Below the pieces are notes generated by a model, which saw only the letters and a list, made by a program, of their open reading frames with translations, was not told the DNA's origin and searched no databases. A stretch of 30,498 nt of DNA from positions 1-30,498 of IMG/VR virus record IMGVR_UViG_3300042691_006459; one strand, given 5' to 3'. This stretch comes from a virus. The translations under genes were made by a program, and so were the position numbers. Numbering within the stretch: the first letter of the stretch is position 1; each line of letters begins with the position of its first letter. Below, piece by piece: positions 1 to 8,089 of the stretch.

Positions 1-2
1 CC

Positions 3-356
3 CTGCGCCGCGTCATCAGCGACTTCGCCCGCACGTCGGGTAGCTCGGACTACTCGGTTCGCCGTGTGGCGTATGAGGGTGGCGAGGCTTCGATCAAGCT
101 GTCCGTCGAACTCTATGAGTCCGACCATGGCATCGTGTCCATCGTCAACATGAACCCGGATTGCGCTCCGGACACCACGAACAAGGACACGGGCTACCTC
201 GTGAATCCGGAGTTCTACGGTGTTGCGGAACTGATCCCGCTCGGCTCGACCCGTCTGCCGAACCTCGGTGGCGGCGAGCGCGGCTATGTTGATTGCGCTC
301 TGACCCTGCTGGTCAAGCATCCGGGCGCGCATGGTAAGATCACCACGCTCAGCTAA
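3..356 (+). CDS. Major capsid protein, C-terminal part (SU10/DUF5309-like), 5'-truncated
   Basis: The gene enters the window from the left. The open frame runs from the first complete codon at position 3 to TAA at 354-356, giving about 117 C-terminal residues, and no start is visible. The fragment reads as beta-rich with the phrases YEGGEASIKLSVELYES and DHGIVSIVNMN, then a region naming a tyrosine/proline-rich strand (NPEFYGVAELIPLGSTRLPNL). This resembles the end of HK97-fold capsid proteins of the SU10/DUF5309 kind, which usually end with such a spine-helix/strand module. The family call is by recall only. The position, directly before a small decoration-like gene and the connector genes, supports a capsid role. 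It could be another virion protein. Confidence 0.6.
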   Translation: MRRVISDFARTSGSSDYSVRRVAYEGGEASIKLSVELYESDHGIVSIVNMNPDCAPDTTNKDTGYLVNPEFYGVAELIPLGSTRLPNLGGGERGYVDCALTLLVKHPGAHGKITTLS

Positions 357-366
357 CCCTTAGCAT

Positions 367-371
367 AGGAG
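367..371 (+). promoter_or_regulatory. Shine-Dalgarno AGGAG before the 381 gene
   Basis: AGGAG lies nine bases before the ATG at 381. It is one of the very few canonical ribosome binding sites on the plus strand of this window, which fits a protein needed in high copy in the virion. Confidence 0.75.
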
Positions 372-380
372 ATCACTAAC

Positions 381-851
381 ATGGCTAAACTCACGATTAA
401 CGAAGCCGCCGCTGGCTTCACCCACAAGGTGGCGTTTGATTACGTTGACCTTCAGCGTTCTGGCTTCCTCACCACCATCGGTGCGGCGAACCAGTTCAAG
501 GCTGGCAAGCTCGGGGCTGGTGGTATCATTGATACTGCGGTTCTCTATCAGGTGGTTGACCCCGCTGGTGCGACCAACCTCACCATTGACTTCGGTGTGA
601 CCGCCGCTGACCCGGACGAGTTCATCGACAATGGCGATGTTGATGCGCTGACGAAGGTCATCTGGAACACGGGCGATGCCTTTGTTGGCACCGACTCGGG
701 TGCGGCCACGACCTCCAATGTTGTTAACGGTTACGCCAATAACACGGCGTCGGCGGTTGACCTCATTGTTGAGTTCAATGGCACGGTTGGTGACCTCACG
801 GCTGGTAGCTGGGTGCTGGCGTGGCGTCAGATGGAAGTGCCGACCTCGTAA
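381..851 (+). CDS. Small virion protein, probable head decoration/stabilisation protein
   Basis: A 156-residue protein starting MAKLTINEAA, with a strong ribosome site and an ATG that begins 24 bases after the capsid stop. It is Ala/Gly/Thr/Val/Asp-rich with few lysines, no membrane segment and no cysteine, and alternates short hydrophobic strands (VLYQVVDP, LTIDFGVTAAD, VDLIVEFNG, SWVLAWRQMEV) typical of a compact beta-structured phage surface protein. It follows the capsid gene and is followed by an intrinsic terminator, so the capsid-decoration pair probably forms its own abundant transcript end. No family was recognised from motifs. Decoration protein is inferred from size, place and expression signals; a minor head or neck protein is the alternative. 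Confidence 0.6.
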   Translation: MAKLTINEAAAGFTHKVAFDYVDLQRSGFLTTIGAANQFKAGKLGAGGIIDTAVLYQVVDPAGATNLTIDFGVTAADPDEFIDNGDVDALTKVIWNTGDAFVGTDSGAATTSNVVNGYANNTASAVDLIVEFNGTVGDLTAGSWVLAWRQMEVPTS

Positions 852-870
852 ACACTTCTTGTGTTAGAAT

Positions 871-902
871 AAGCCACCCTCTTAACTGGGGGTGGCTTTT
901 TT
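871..902 (+). terminator. Rho-independent terminator after the capsid/decoration genes
   Basis: AAGCCACCC (871-879) pairs perfectly with GGGTGGCTT (890-898) around a 10-base loop and runs into a T tract at 897-902. The T tract is immediately followed by the ATG of the next gene at 903, so readthrough is needed for downstream expression and the hairpin arm occupies the position of that gene's ribosome site. Confidence 0.85.
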
Positions 903-1211
903 ATGCACATCAAAGTGGCCCAGACCGAGTTTTCTAGAGAGGAAATTGACGCCGAACTCCGTAAGGAAATTGTTCGTAGTCTTGAGCTTGAGAAGGCGAC
1001 AGAGATTGAACGTGTTAATGTAGCTAAGGCGCAAGCAAGCATGATGCGCGACCACAAGTCCATCCCCGGATTGGGCAAGTGTGTCGGTGTTATGCCTGCC
1101 CGCGAGTATTTCCGCTTGGTGAAGAAATATGGGCATGAGACGGTGCATAGCCGTGAGTTCATGTCCTACTTCAACAAGAAGATGCCCGAGCTTTCGCCTA
1201 ACAAAGCATGA
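903..1211 (+). CDS. Hypothetical small phage protein, head/neck region
   Basis: A 102-residue protein whose ATG directly abuts the terminator T tract. The N-terminal half is charged and helical (SREEIDAELRKEIVRSLELEKATEIERVNVAKAQ region, residues about 10-45). The C-terminal half carries IPGLGKCVGVMPAREYFRL and an aromatic helix ending in FNKKMPEL. It has no membrane segment. The stop overlaps the ATG of the connector gene (ATGA at 1208-1211), so translation is probably coupled to it. The place between capsid and adaptor suggests a virion assembly role. The family was not recognised. Confidence 0.7.
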   Translation: MHIKVAQTEFSREEIDAELRKEIVRSLELEKATEIERVNVAKAQASMMRDHKSIPGLGKCVGVMPAREYFRLVKKYGHETVHSREFMSYFNKKMPELSPNKA

Positions 1212-2056
1212 CCAACCGCACCTACGCAGATTTGTTCGATCTCATCGAGTCGCTTGCTGGCGTCGATGAGTTCGCGCCAACCGAATCCACCAAGATTCTG
1301 GCAATGGCTAATCGTCGTCTGCGTCAGGCGTATGATGCGTGCGACGTATGGCCGCGCTACCAGAGGCTTGATGCCCGCCCTGCGCCGGATGGCTACGTCC
1401 CGTACAGCTACGATGCTAGTGCTGGCATTCGCAACTCGTCTTCAGTTACGCGAGACGGAACCACGGTTACGTTTGTAACCAGCGGTGTTGACTTTAATGT
1501 TGTTGTTGGTCAGAAGGTTATGGTTAGCGGCCTATCTGGCACCGTCGATCCGAATGGCACTTTTGTTGTCACTTCGGTTGATGGGCAAACCGTAACGTAT
1601 GAGCTTACCTCTGGAACTGGAACCGAAACGTACACAGGCACGGGCCTTTTTACCCCGGTCACCATTCCTAACGTTGAGGTGTTTGTCCGACTCCACGACC
1701 ACAACCCGACCAGCGGCATCGGTGGTTACGAATACGACTTCTTTGTCGATACGAACGGTGCAAATCCCATCGGCAATGATCCGGGCATTACGGGCTTCTG
1801 GGTGACGTATAAGGCCATTTGGGATGGCCCGTATAACACGTCATCTGCTAATATTCCTCAAGAGTGGTTCTATTACGCCGCGCACGCTACTTATGCCGAC
1901 TTTCTCCGCATGGACGGTCAGGTGGATAAGGCCATGGCTGAGGAGCAGGTTGCCCAGATGTATCTCGACACCGAGATGGCTAAGGCCAACCAGCAGCGCA
2001 ATATGAACGCCTTGTTCCGCCGTATCTCTACTTATACCTCCCGTCAGTTTCGCTAA
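1208..2056 (+). CDS. Head-tail adaptor/connector-like protein with inserted beta domain
   Basis: A 282-residue protein. Residues 1-60 are helical (TYADLFDLIESLAGVDEF, then ILAMANRRLRQAYDA) and residues about 195-282 are helical again (IPQEWFYYAAHATYADFLRMDGQVDKAMAEEQVAQMYLD, written here as the region of that helix). That layout of helical ends is usual for podovirus-type adaptor proteins that dock below the portal. Between them, residues about 78-148 form a Thr/Val/Gly-rich beta module (TRDGTTVTFVTS ... GTVDPNGTFVVTSV) that recurs in the tail protein at 10280. Start ATG overlaps the preceding stop. The adaptor call rests on layout and position after the capsid; the module match is seen directly. 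Confidence 0.6.
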   Translation: MTNRTYADLFDLIESLAGVDEFAPTESTKILAMANRRLRQAYDACDVWPRYQRLDARPAPDGYVPYSYDASAGIRNSSSVTRDGTTVTFVTSGVDFNVVVGQKVMVSGLSGTVDPNGTFVVTSVDGQTVTYELTSGTGTETYTGTGLFTPVTIPNVEVFVRLHDHNPTSGIGGYEYDFFVDTNGANPIGNDPGITGFWVTYKAIWDGPYNTSSANIPQEWFYYAAHATYADFLRMDGQVDKAMAEEQVAQMYLDTEMAKANQQRNMNALFRRISTYTSRQFR

Positions 2057-2058
2057 TC

Positions 2059-2373
2059 ATGAATAACTCACTTGTCGTTAATCTCTATCCGCAGCCCACG
2101 GGCGAAGCTGATGAGCGTTTGGCCGTTAGCACCGCTGCTGTCAGTCTTACGGCTGGCTGGACCTCCTCGAAAACGAAGTACGTCCTGATCGATGTGCAGA
2201 CGGCTGACGTGATGGTTACTTTTGACGGCTCCACCCCTACGGCATCCAACGGTCATCTGTTTAAGGCCGGGGTGCAGCCGTTCCTTTGGAACAAGGAAAC
2301 TGCCCGCGTAGCCAAGTTTATCCGCGCAGGCGGGACGGACGCTGCGGTACACGCCACCCCTTTCTCTGTCTAA
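2059..2373 (+). CDS. Small virion-associated protein, first of two tandem paralogues
   Basis: A 104-residue beta-rich protein starting two bases after the connector stop, without a ribosome site. It shares a core with its downstream neighbour: VLIDVQTADVMVTFDGSTP here against VLVQVTNADIRVTFDGTTD there, followed in both by a short turn, an aromatic segment and a C-terminal (A/R)-rich strand ending in a TDA motif (GGTDAAVHA against GSTDAVIEA). The two are clearly duplicated. The function is unknown. Position between adaptor and fibre suggests a neck or tail-surface component, perhaps a head-closure or decoration protein. Confidence 0.7.
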   Translation: MNNSLVVNLYPQPTGEADERLAVSTAAVSLTAGWTSSKTKYVLIDVQTADVMVTFDGSTPTASNGHLFKAGVQPFLWNKETARVAKFIRAGGTDAAVHATPFSV

Positions 2374-2376
2374 GCC

Positions 2377-2703
2377 ATGCCTAACGCACGCATCGTCAAT
2401 ACCCCGTCGCAGGCTATCCCCCAGAATGGCACGACCCACAAGCAGCGCACGGTGAGTTCTTCGGCGGTGGCGTTCCTTGATTGGACGCTGGCTGCGGACA
2501 CGGAGCACGTTCTGGTGCAGGTGACTAATGCTGACATCCGCGTTACCTTCGACGGAACCACCGATCCTACGGCCACCAAGGGCTTCCGTTTGCCAACCAA
2601 TAGCTCGGCCTACTGGACGCGCACAATGGCCCTTAAAGCCCGCGCAATCCGCGAAGGATCGACGGATGCGGTGATCGAGGCGCAGGAACTTAACTACCTC
2701 TAA
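2377..2703 (+). CDS. Small virion-associated protein, second tandem paralogue
   Basis: A 108-residue paralogue of the 2059 protein (see the aligned core ADIRVTFDGTTDPTATKG). It starts three bases after the upstream stop, with no SD, and ends just before the fibre gene. Differences are concentrated in the first 30 residues, which may set distinct partners. No enzymatic motif, cysteine or membrane segment is visible. The function is unknown; structural role inferred from the neighbourhood. Confidence 0.7.
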   Translation: MPNARIVNTPSQAIPQNGTTHKQRTVSSSAVAFLDWTLAADTEHVLVQVTNADIRVTFDGTTDPTATKGFRLPTNSSAYWTRTMALKARAIREGSTDAVIEAQELNYL

Positions 2704-2704
2704 A

Positions 2705-4489
2705 ATGGACATCTTCAAGACGCTGTTGCTGGACACCCCGGTGTCTACGGCGATTAGCGGCACAGTTCCCATCAATCAGGGCGGAACTGGGCTGGCTACG
2801 ACGCCGACCAATGGGCAGTTGCTAATTGGCAACGGCAGCGGCTATACGCTGTCCACCCTTACTGCTGGCTCTGGCGTCACGGTAACCAATGGCTCTGGCA
2901 CGATTACGCTGTCTACGACGGGAGACCAGACGGCGGCAAGGATTGTTGCCACGGTAACTAACGACGAAGCCGTTGCTATTACCAAGGGGCAGGTGGTGTA
3001 TGCCTTTAGCGCGACCGGCAATCGGATGTCGGTTAAGCTGGCAAATAACACCTCTGATGCCACTTCTGCGAAGACGATTGGCGTTGTTAGCGATGCTAGT
3101 ATTTCGGCTGGCGGCACCGGAACCATCACGATGGTTGGTGTAATTGATGGCCTTAACCTTGGAGCCTACACGGATGGCGACACGGTGTACCTTGATTCAA
3201 CCAATGGCGGGTTTACAGCCACCAAGCCTTACGCCCCCAACCACCTTGTTTACGTTGGCATTATTGAACGCGCCAACAACGGTAATGGTCAGCTTTATGT
3301 CCGCGTCCAGAACGGCTATGAGCTGGATGAGCTTCACGACGTTCAAATTACGGGAACCCCGGCTGCTGGTTCGCTGATTATCCGCGACAAAACTAATTCG
3401 CTTTGGAAGAACGCTACGCTGACGGCTGGCACTAACATCGCCGTTACCAATGCGGATGCTTCCATCACCGTTGGAATTACGGGAACGATTGCTTCCTCTA
3501 ACGGCGGCACAGGCAACAGCTTCACTAAGTTTTCTGGCCCGGCCACCAGCGAGAAGACATTCACGCTGCCCAACTCTTCGGAGACCCTGCTCTATTCCGG
3601 TGGCCCGCTCGGCACTCCGTCTAGTGCTACGCTAAGCAATGCTTCTGGCCTGCCCGTTAGTACGGGTATTTCTGGTCTGGGAACCAATGTTGCTACGGCC
3701 CTTGCTGTAAATGTTGGCACGTCTGGAGCGTTTGTTGTTAACGGCGGCGCACTCGGCACTCCTAGCAGCGGCACGCTTAGTAGCTGTTCCGGCCTTCCAA
3801 TTAGCACAGGCGTTTCTGGTCTTGGAACTGGTGTTGCTTCGGCTCTTGCGGTTAACACGGGAACTGCTGGTGCGGTTGTTCTGTTTGATGGCGCACTTGG
3901 AACTCCCACTAGCGGCACAGTTACTAACCTTACGGGTACTGCCAGCATTAACATCAACGGCACCGTAGGAGCCACTACCGCTAACACGGGTAAATTTACG
4001 ACGCTAGACGCTACGGGTAATGTTGGCTTTGACGGCGGAACTTTTATTTTCAACGAAACCGGGGCAGACAAGGACTTTCGCATTGAGGGTGATAGCAAGA
4101 CCCACTTGTTTTTCAGCGATGCCTCCGTAGATCGCATTGGCATCAACCAAGACACCCCCCTTGCCCGTCTAGACCTAGACGGCAACTACGCTTCCAACAT
4201 TACGGCTGTAGCTGCGTTGGACATCGACTGCTCGACGGCTAACTACTTCACGAAGACCATCAATGGTGCGTCTACGTTTACGTTTAGCAATCCTCCGGCT
4301 ACCCGAGCCTACGCCTTTGCCCTTGAGCTAACCCATACGTCGGGCGCAGTAACATGGCCCACTACGGTTAAATGGCCTGCTGATACTGCTCCCACCTTGA
4401 CGGCAGGCAAAACGCATATCTTTATCTTTGTGACGGATGATGGCGGCACCCGTTGGCGCGGCGCATCCCTCGTGGACTACGTTAACTAA
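2705..4489 (+). CDS. Long repetitive tail fibre protein
   Basis: A 594-residue, Gly/Thr/Ser/Asn-rich protein. Residues about 20-60 hold phage fibre phrases (INQGGTGLATTPTNGQLLIGN). The middle contains a tandem repeat: GTPSS(A/G)TLS ... SGLP(V/I)STG(I/V)SGLGT ... ALAVN.GT.GA twice, plus a partial third copy (GALGTPTSGTV), as in trimeric beta-prism or beta-helix fibre shafts. The segment TTANTGKFTTLDATG and the last ~95 residues (from AALDIDC to the end) recur in the short fibre gene at 8090, suggesting a shared C-terminal tip. It probably binds the host surface. It starts one base after the previous stop with no ribosome site. Confidence 0.8.
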   Translation: MDIFKTLLLDTPVSTAISGTVPINQGGTGLATTPTNGQLLIGNGSGYTLSTLTAGSGVTVTNGSGTITLSTTGDQTAARIVATVTNDEAVAITKGQVVYAFSATGNRMSVKLANNTSDATSAKTIGVVSDASISAGGTGTITMVGVIDGLNLGAYTDGDTVYLDSTNGGFTATKPYAPNHLVYVGIIERANNGNGQLYVRVQNGYELDELHDVQITGTPAAGSLIIRDKTNSLWKNATLTAGTNIAVTNADASITVGITGTIASSNGGTGNSFTKFSGPATSEKTFTLPNSSETLLYSGGPLGTPSSATLSNASGLPVSTGISGLGTNVATALAVNVGTSGAFVVNGGALGTPSSGTLSSCSGLPISTGVSGLGTGVASALAVNTGTAGAVVLFDGALGTPTSGTVTNLTGTASININGTVGATTANTGKFTTLDATGNVGFDGGTFIFNETGADKDFRIEGDSKTHLFFSDASVDRIGINQDTPLARLDLDGNYASNITAVAALDIDCSTANYFTKTINGASTFTFSNPPATRAYAFALELTHTSGAVTWPTTVKWPADTAPTLTAGKTHIFIFVTDDGGTRWRGASLVDYVN

Positions 4490-4494
4490 CACTT

Positions 4495-6654
4495 ATGGAT
4501 CCTAACATCCTTAGACTTGCAATGGGTGCTGGTGGCGGTGCTGCTACTGGTTTGAATCTATACATGTGGGGCCAAAACACTTGGGGCGGTGTTGGAAACG
4601 GAACCGCAGTAAATCAAATTAGTCCCAAAAGAATTGGTTTGCTTTCAGATTGGTCTAAAGTTGCTGGTACTTCTAGTTCTTCTGCTGCTATTAAAACAAA
4701 TGGAACCTTATGGGCTTGGGGAATTAATAGCAGCGGCCAACTTGGAGATGGCACTACTACAGCAAAATCATCCCCAATTCAGGTAGGAGCATTATCTACT
4801 TGGTCTCAGATTAAAGCAGGCAATGCCTTCTGCCTTGCCCGTAAAACAGATAACACTCTATGGGCTTGGGGTCAGAATAATTCTGGACAATTGGGGCTTG
4901 GCGATACAACCAGCTACAGTTCACCTGTTCAAGTTACATATTTTGGAACAACAACGGACGTAGCTTGCGGTAGTAATTTTTCACTAATAATTTCTGGCGG
5001 CGCCTTATGGGCAGTTGGGGATAATGGTTCCGGCCAATTGGGACTGGGGGATGATATAAATAGATCTACCCCAGCTCAAATCGACTCAGGGTTTTCAAAA
5101 ATAGCCGCTGGCAGCGGCCATAGTCTTTCTATTAAGACAAATGGAACTTTATGGGCGTGGGGAGCCAATGTCAGCGGCCAACTTGGAAACGGAACTACAA
5201 CCTCAACATCTTCTCCCATACAAGTTGGGACTCTTAATACTTGGTCTAAAGTTGCTTGTGGAGCGCTTTTTTCTGCTGCAATCAAAACAGATGGAACTCT
5301 TTGGACTTGGGGAAGTAATGTTGCTGGTCAACTTGGTGATGGTACTACTACTAATAGGTCATCTCCGGTTCAAGTTGGTGCTCTAACAAATTGGTCTGAA
5401 GCTTATTGCCATCCATCTAGCAATACAGTAATAGCTATTAAGACAGATGGTACTCTATGGGCTTGGGGGGAGGGGAGTAGTGGGCAAATTGGCGACGGAA
5501 TTATTCTTAGTAGATCATCTCCCGTTCAAATCGGCTCTCTTTCTAATTGGTCTCAAGCGGCTGCTGGTGGAGATTTCAATCTTGTAATAAATACTAGCTC
5601 TGAAATTTATTCTTGGGGAGGCGGTAGCAGCGGCCAAACTGGCCTTAATCAAGATAATTATTCATCTCCAGTACAGGTTGGCAGCAATGAGTGGACCTTG
5701 GTTTCTGGCAGCACTCAATATTCTGCTGGAATAAAAGCCGACGGCAGTCTTTGGGTTTGGGGGCTTGGGAATTCTGGTCAACTTGGTAATAGTCGTACTA
5801 TTGATGCCGTCTCTTCGCCGATTCAAGTTGGCTCTTCTTATGATTGGTCAAAGGTTGAATGTGGCGGCACTAACGTAGTCGCAATCAAATCAAATGGGAC
5901 TCTTTGGACTTGGGGAACTGGAACTAGCGGAGAGCTTGGCGACGGAACCACAACCTCTAAATCATCTCCCATTCAGGTTGGTGCATTATCCGATTGGTCG
6001 CAGGCTTCATTTGGAAACGGTTATGCTGTTGCTATTAAGACAAATGGTACGCTATGGGCTTGGGGGGCTGGGGCTTTTGGTAGGCTTGGCGACGGAACTA
6101 CTGTTAGTAAATCATCTCCCGTTCAAATTGGAGCATTGTCGGATTGGTCGCAAATAAGTGCAGGTAGCGCATTTTGTTTGGCAATTAAAACTAACGGCAC
6201 CATTTGGGCTTGGGGAAATGGAACTAGCGGAGAGCTTGGCGATGGAACTGCGGTAAGCAAATCTTCGCCTGTTCAAATTGGTGCCCTTTCAGATTGGGCG
6301 CAAATTTCCGCCGGATCCGCTCATAGTTGTGCCGTAAAAACAAACGGAACTCTTTGGACTTGGGGTGCGGGGGGATCAGGACGCCTTGGTCACAATAATG
6401 CTGTTAGTTTAAGTTCGCCAACGCAAGTTGGTGCTTTGTCCAATTGGGCGCAAGTTTTGGGAATGGGATCGCATACCATTGCTGTAAAAACCGATGGAAC
6501 CCTTTGGGCTTGGGGAGCTAACTCTGTTGCGCAACTTGGCGATGGCACTACAACAGCGAGGTCTTCTCCTGTTCAAATTGGAGCCTTGACAAACTGGGAT
6601 TCAACTTTAGTTGATGGCTCACAATCAGGCACATCTGGTGCCTTAAAACTATGA
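4495..6654 (+). CDS. RCC1-repeat beta-propeller protein (14 repeats), probable tail surface protein
   Basis: A 719-residue protein consisting almost wholly of RCC1-type repeats of about 50 residues. The recurring unit reads LWAWG.N.SGQLGDGTT then SSP.Q(V/I)G, a short SW/NW motif and an AIKTNGT strand. I count 14 LW(A/T)WG-type units, from residue about 22 to about 673, which is what two seven-bladed propellers would need. The N-terminus (MDPNILRLAMGAGGG) is short and glycine-rich, perhaps an attachment peptide. Cellular RCC1 is a chromatin-bound Ran exchange factor, but in a phage the propeller is more likely a binding platform. Base use is visibly more A+T-rich than both neighbours, suggesting separate acquisition. 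The stop overlaps the glycosyltransferase start (ATGA). Confidence 0.9.
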   Translation: MDPNILRLAMGAGGGAATGLNLYMWGQNTWGGVGNGTAVNQISPKRIGLLSDWSKVAGTSSSSAAIKTNGTLWAWGINSSGQLGDGTTTAKSSPIQVGALSTWSQIKAGNAFCLARKTDNTLWAWGQNNSGQLGLGDTTSYSSPVQVTYFGTTTDVACGSNFSLIISGGALWAVGDNGSGQLGLGDDINRSTPAQIDSGFSKIAAGSGHSLSIKTNGTLWAWGANVSGQLGNGTTTSTSSPIQVGTLNTWSKVACGALFSAAIKTDGTLWTWGSNVAGQLGDGTTTNRSSPVQVGALTNWSEAYCHPSSNTVIAIKTDGTLWAWGEGSSGQIGDGIILSRSSPVQIGSLSNWSQAAAGGDFNLVINTSSEIYSWGGGSSGQTGLNQDNYSSPVQVGSNEWTLVSGSTQYSAGIKADGSLWVWGLGNSGQLGNSRTIDAVSSPIQVGSSYDWSKVECGGTNVVAIKSNGTLWTWGTGTSGELGDGTTTSKSSPIQVGALSDWSQASFGNGYAVAIKTNGTLWAWGAGAFGRLGDGTTVSKSSPVQIGALSDWSQISAGSAFCLAIKTNGTIWAWGNGTSGELGDGTAVSKSSPVQIGALSDWAQISAGSAHSCAVKTNGTLWTWGAGGSGRLGHNNAVSLSSPTQVGALSNWAQVLGMGSHTIAVKTDGTLWAWGANSVAQLGDGTTTARSSPVQIGALTNWDSTLVDGSQSGTSGALKL

Positions 6655-7637
6655 CCGTTCACCCGTTAGACATGGCCCTTACGGCCTGCATTAACGGTCA
6701 CCCAGAAATCTCCGAAGACATCCTCCGCTCTCAACCAGAGCAGGGCGATGCGCGGATTGTTTTCAACCTTGGGTGGCACGAAATGCGGCATGGCAATCTC
6801 AAGAAGGGATTGCAGATGATGGATGCCGGACGTTTTATCAACGTCTTTGGCCTTCCGCGTATTCCCGGCGAAATCTGGAAAGATCAGGATCTGACCAACA
6901 AAACCCTATTGTTCCGCTGCGAGAACGGGTTTGGCGATCAGATTATGAACTTCCGCTTTGCGAAGGACTTCGTGAAGAAGGGAGCGCGGGTAGTGGTGTC
7001 GTGTGCTCCAGAGCTTATGTCTTTGTTTGCGCGGCATGGCTTTGTCTGCATCGACAACGGAGCAACGCCCTACATCCACTACGACTATTGGGTTCCGTCC
7101 ATGTCGGCGGCACACATCCTCGGCTACGACACAGACAACTTCCCCAGCCAGTTCTACTTGGATGCTGAGCCTAAGCAGCTTTACAGCAAGCCCGACACGT
7201 TCAAGGTAGGCATCCGCTGGGCGGGCAACCCCAAGTTTGAGCATGAGCAGCACCGCAAGTTTGACCCACAGCCGCTCATTGACCTGCACAAGCTAGATGG
7301 GATTACGCTTTATTCGTTGCAGCGCGACGACAACCTGATTGACGGTTTGCCGTTTGCCGACTTGCGGGACCAGATGAAAACCTTCGAGGACACGGCAAGC
7401 ATCATCAAGGGGCTTAACTTGGTGATTACGTCCTGCACGTCTATTGCCCATCTTTCAGCCGCGTTGGGGGTCAAGACGTGGGTTATTGTTCCAATCATGC
7501 CCTATTACGCATGGGCCGAGCCTAAAGACACCTCTGTGTGGTATGATTCCGTAAGGCTTTTCCGTCAGCAGAAATACGGCGATTGGTCGCATCCGCTGGA
7601 AGAAGTTAAGTCCGCACTTATCCAATTCTTAAAATGA
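6651..7637 (+). CDS. Glycosyltransferase, GT9/heptosyltransferase-like with N-terminal TPR
   Basis: A 328-residue GT-B type enzyme. Residues about 8-62 look like a TPR pair (FNLGWHEMRHGNLKKGLQMM). A first Rossmann-like half has CENGFGDQIMNFRFAKDF (90-107) and GARVVVSCAPEL. The second half has VGIRWAGNP (186-194), YSLQRDDN (221-228) and the donor-site segment DTASIIKGLNLVITSCTSIAHL (starting about 247) then ALGVKTWVIVP. That order is typical of TPR-linked GT9 family proteins related to LPS heptosyltransferases. The substrate is unknown. It sits between fibre-type genes with ATGA overlaps on both sides, so it may glycosylate a virion protein or remodel host surface sugar. Confidence 0.8.
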   Translation: MTVHPLDMALTACINGHPEISEDILRSQPEQGDARIVFNLGWHEMRHGNLKKGLQMMDAGRFINVFGLPRIPGEIWKDQDLTNKTLLFRCENGFGDQIMNFRFAKDFVKKGARVVVSCAPELMSLFARHGFVCIDNGATPYIHYDYWVPSMSAAHILGYDTDNFPSQFYLDAEPKQLYSKPDTFKVGIRWAGNPKFEHEQHRKFDPQPLIDLHKLDGITLYSLQRDDNLIDGLPFADLRDQMKTFEDTASIIKGLNLVITSCTSIAHLSAALGVKTWVIVPIMPYYAWAEPKDTSVWYDSVRLFRQQKYGDWSHPLEEVKSALIQFLK

Positions 7638-8077
7638 ACTACTGTTATGTTGAGAACAACACCATCGTAGAAGGCCCGCGTGGCCTTCCGCGTTCTTGGC
7701 GCAACATTTCCGGCTTGGACATGATGGATGCTGATGGCCTTCGCGCTATTGGTTGGTTTCCCGTCCGCCTAGACGAAGGCATCGTAGATGAGAAGTTTGT
7801 TGGGTCCATGTTCATCATCCATACGAATGAGGTGGTGGAGATGAAGCTGTGGTCTAAGTATACGGCTGACGAGAAGGCAGAGATGGATCGTCAGGCTGCT
7901 TCCGCTATCCGCGCCGAACGCAACACCAAGCTAACCGAGTGCGACTGGACCCAGCTTAACGACACCCCGTTGGACAATCCCTCCAAGGTGGCGTGGACCA
8001 CCTACCGTCAGGCTCTCCGCGACATTCCTAGTCAATCTGGCTTCCCGCATAATGTAGTCTGGCCCGTAAAGCCCTGA
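7634..8077 (+). CDS. Tail fibre assembly chaperone-like protein
   Basis: A 147-residue protein. Residues about 75-100 form a charged helix (YTADEKAEMDRQAASAI) and the C-terminal third has RNTKLTECDWTQLNDTPL, then W..YRQALRDIP.Q.GFP and a terminal WP.KP. That series (RD.LL..SDWTQ...PL ... W..YRQ.LRD.P ... FP...WP) is the recognisable core of the phage tail assembly chaperone family (PF16778-like). Such proteins help fibres trimerise. Its place beside two fibre genes supports this. Translation is coupled to the glycosyltransferase by ATGA. Confidence 0.8.
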   Translation: MNYCYVENNTIVEGPRGLPRSWRNISGLDMMDADGLRAIGWFPVRLDEGIVDEKFVGSMFIIHTNEVVEMKLWSKYTADEKAEMDRQAASAIRAERNTKLTECDWTQLNDTPLDNPSKVAWTTYRQALRDIPSQSGFPHNVVWPVKP

Positions 8078-8083
8078 TATACT
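8075..8083 (+). promoter_or_regulatory. Candidate extended -10 promoter before the short fibre gene
   Basis: TGATATACT matches the TGnTATAAT extended -10 pattern with one mismatch in the hexamer. The hexamer ends six bases before the ATG at 8090, so a transcript from here would start at or next to the ATG (leaderless). No good -35 is present at the usual distance. Confidence 0.35.
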
Positions 8084-8089
8084 TAGGCC

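Noticed and set aside
2068-2775. Long minus-strand frame opposite the tandem small proteins and fibre start
   Set aside because: It runs antisense to three well-supported plus-strand genes, has a composition typical of a mirror frame (Arg/Val/Gly-rich) and no start signal or recognised motif.
3592-4185. Minus-strand frame of about 197 codons opposite the long fibre
   Set aside because: The sequence repeats in step with the fibre's repeat units and is Pro/Val-rich low-complexity, the mark of a mirror of a Thr/Gly repeat.
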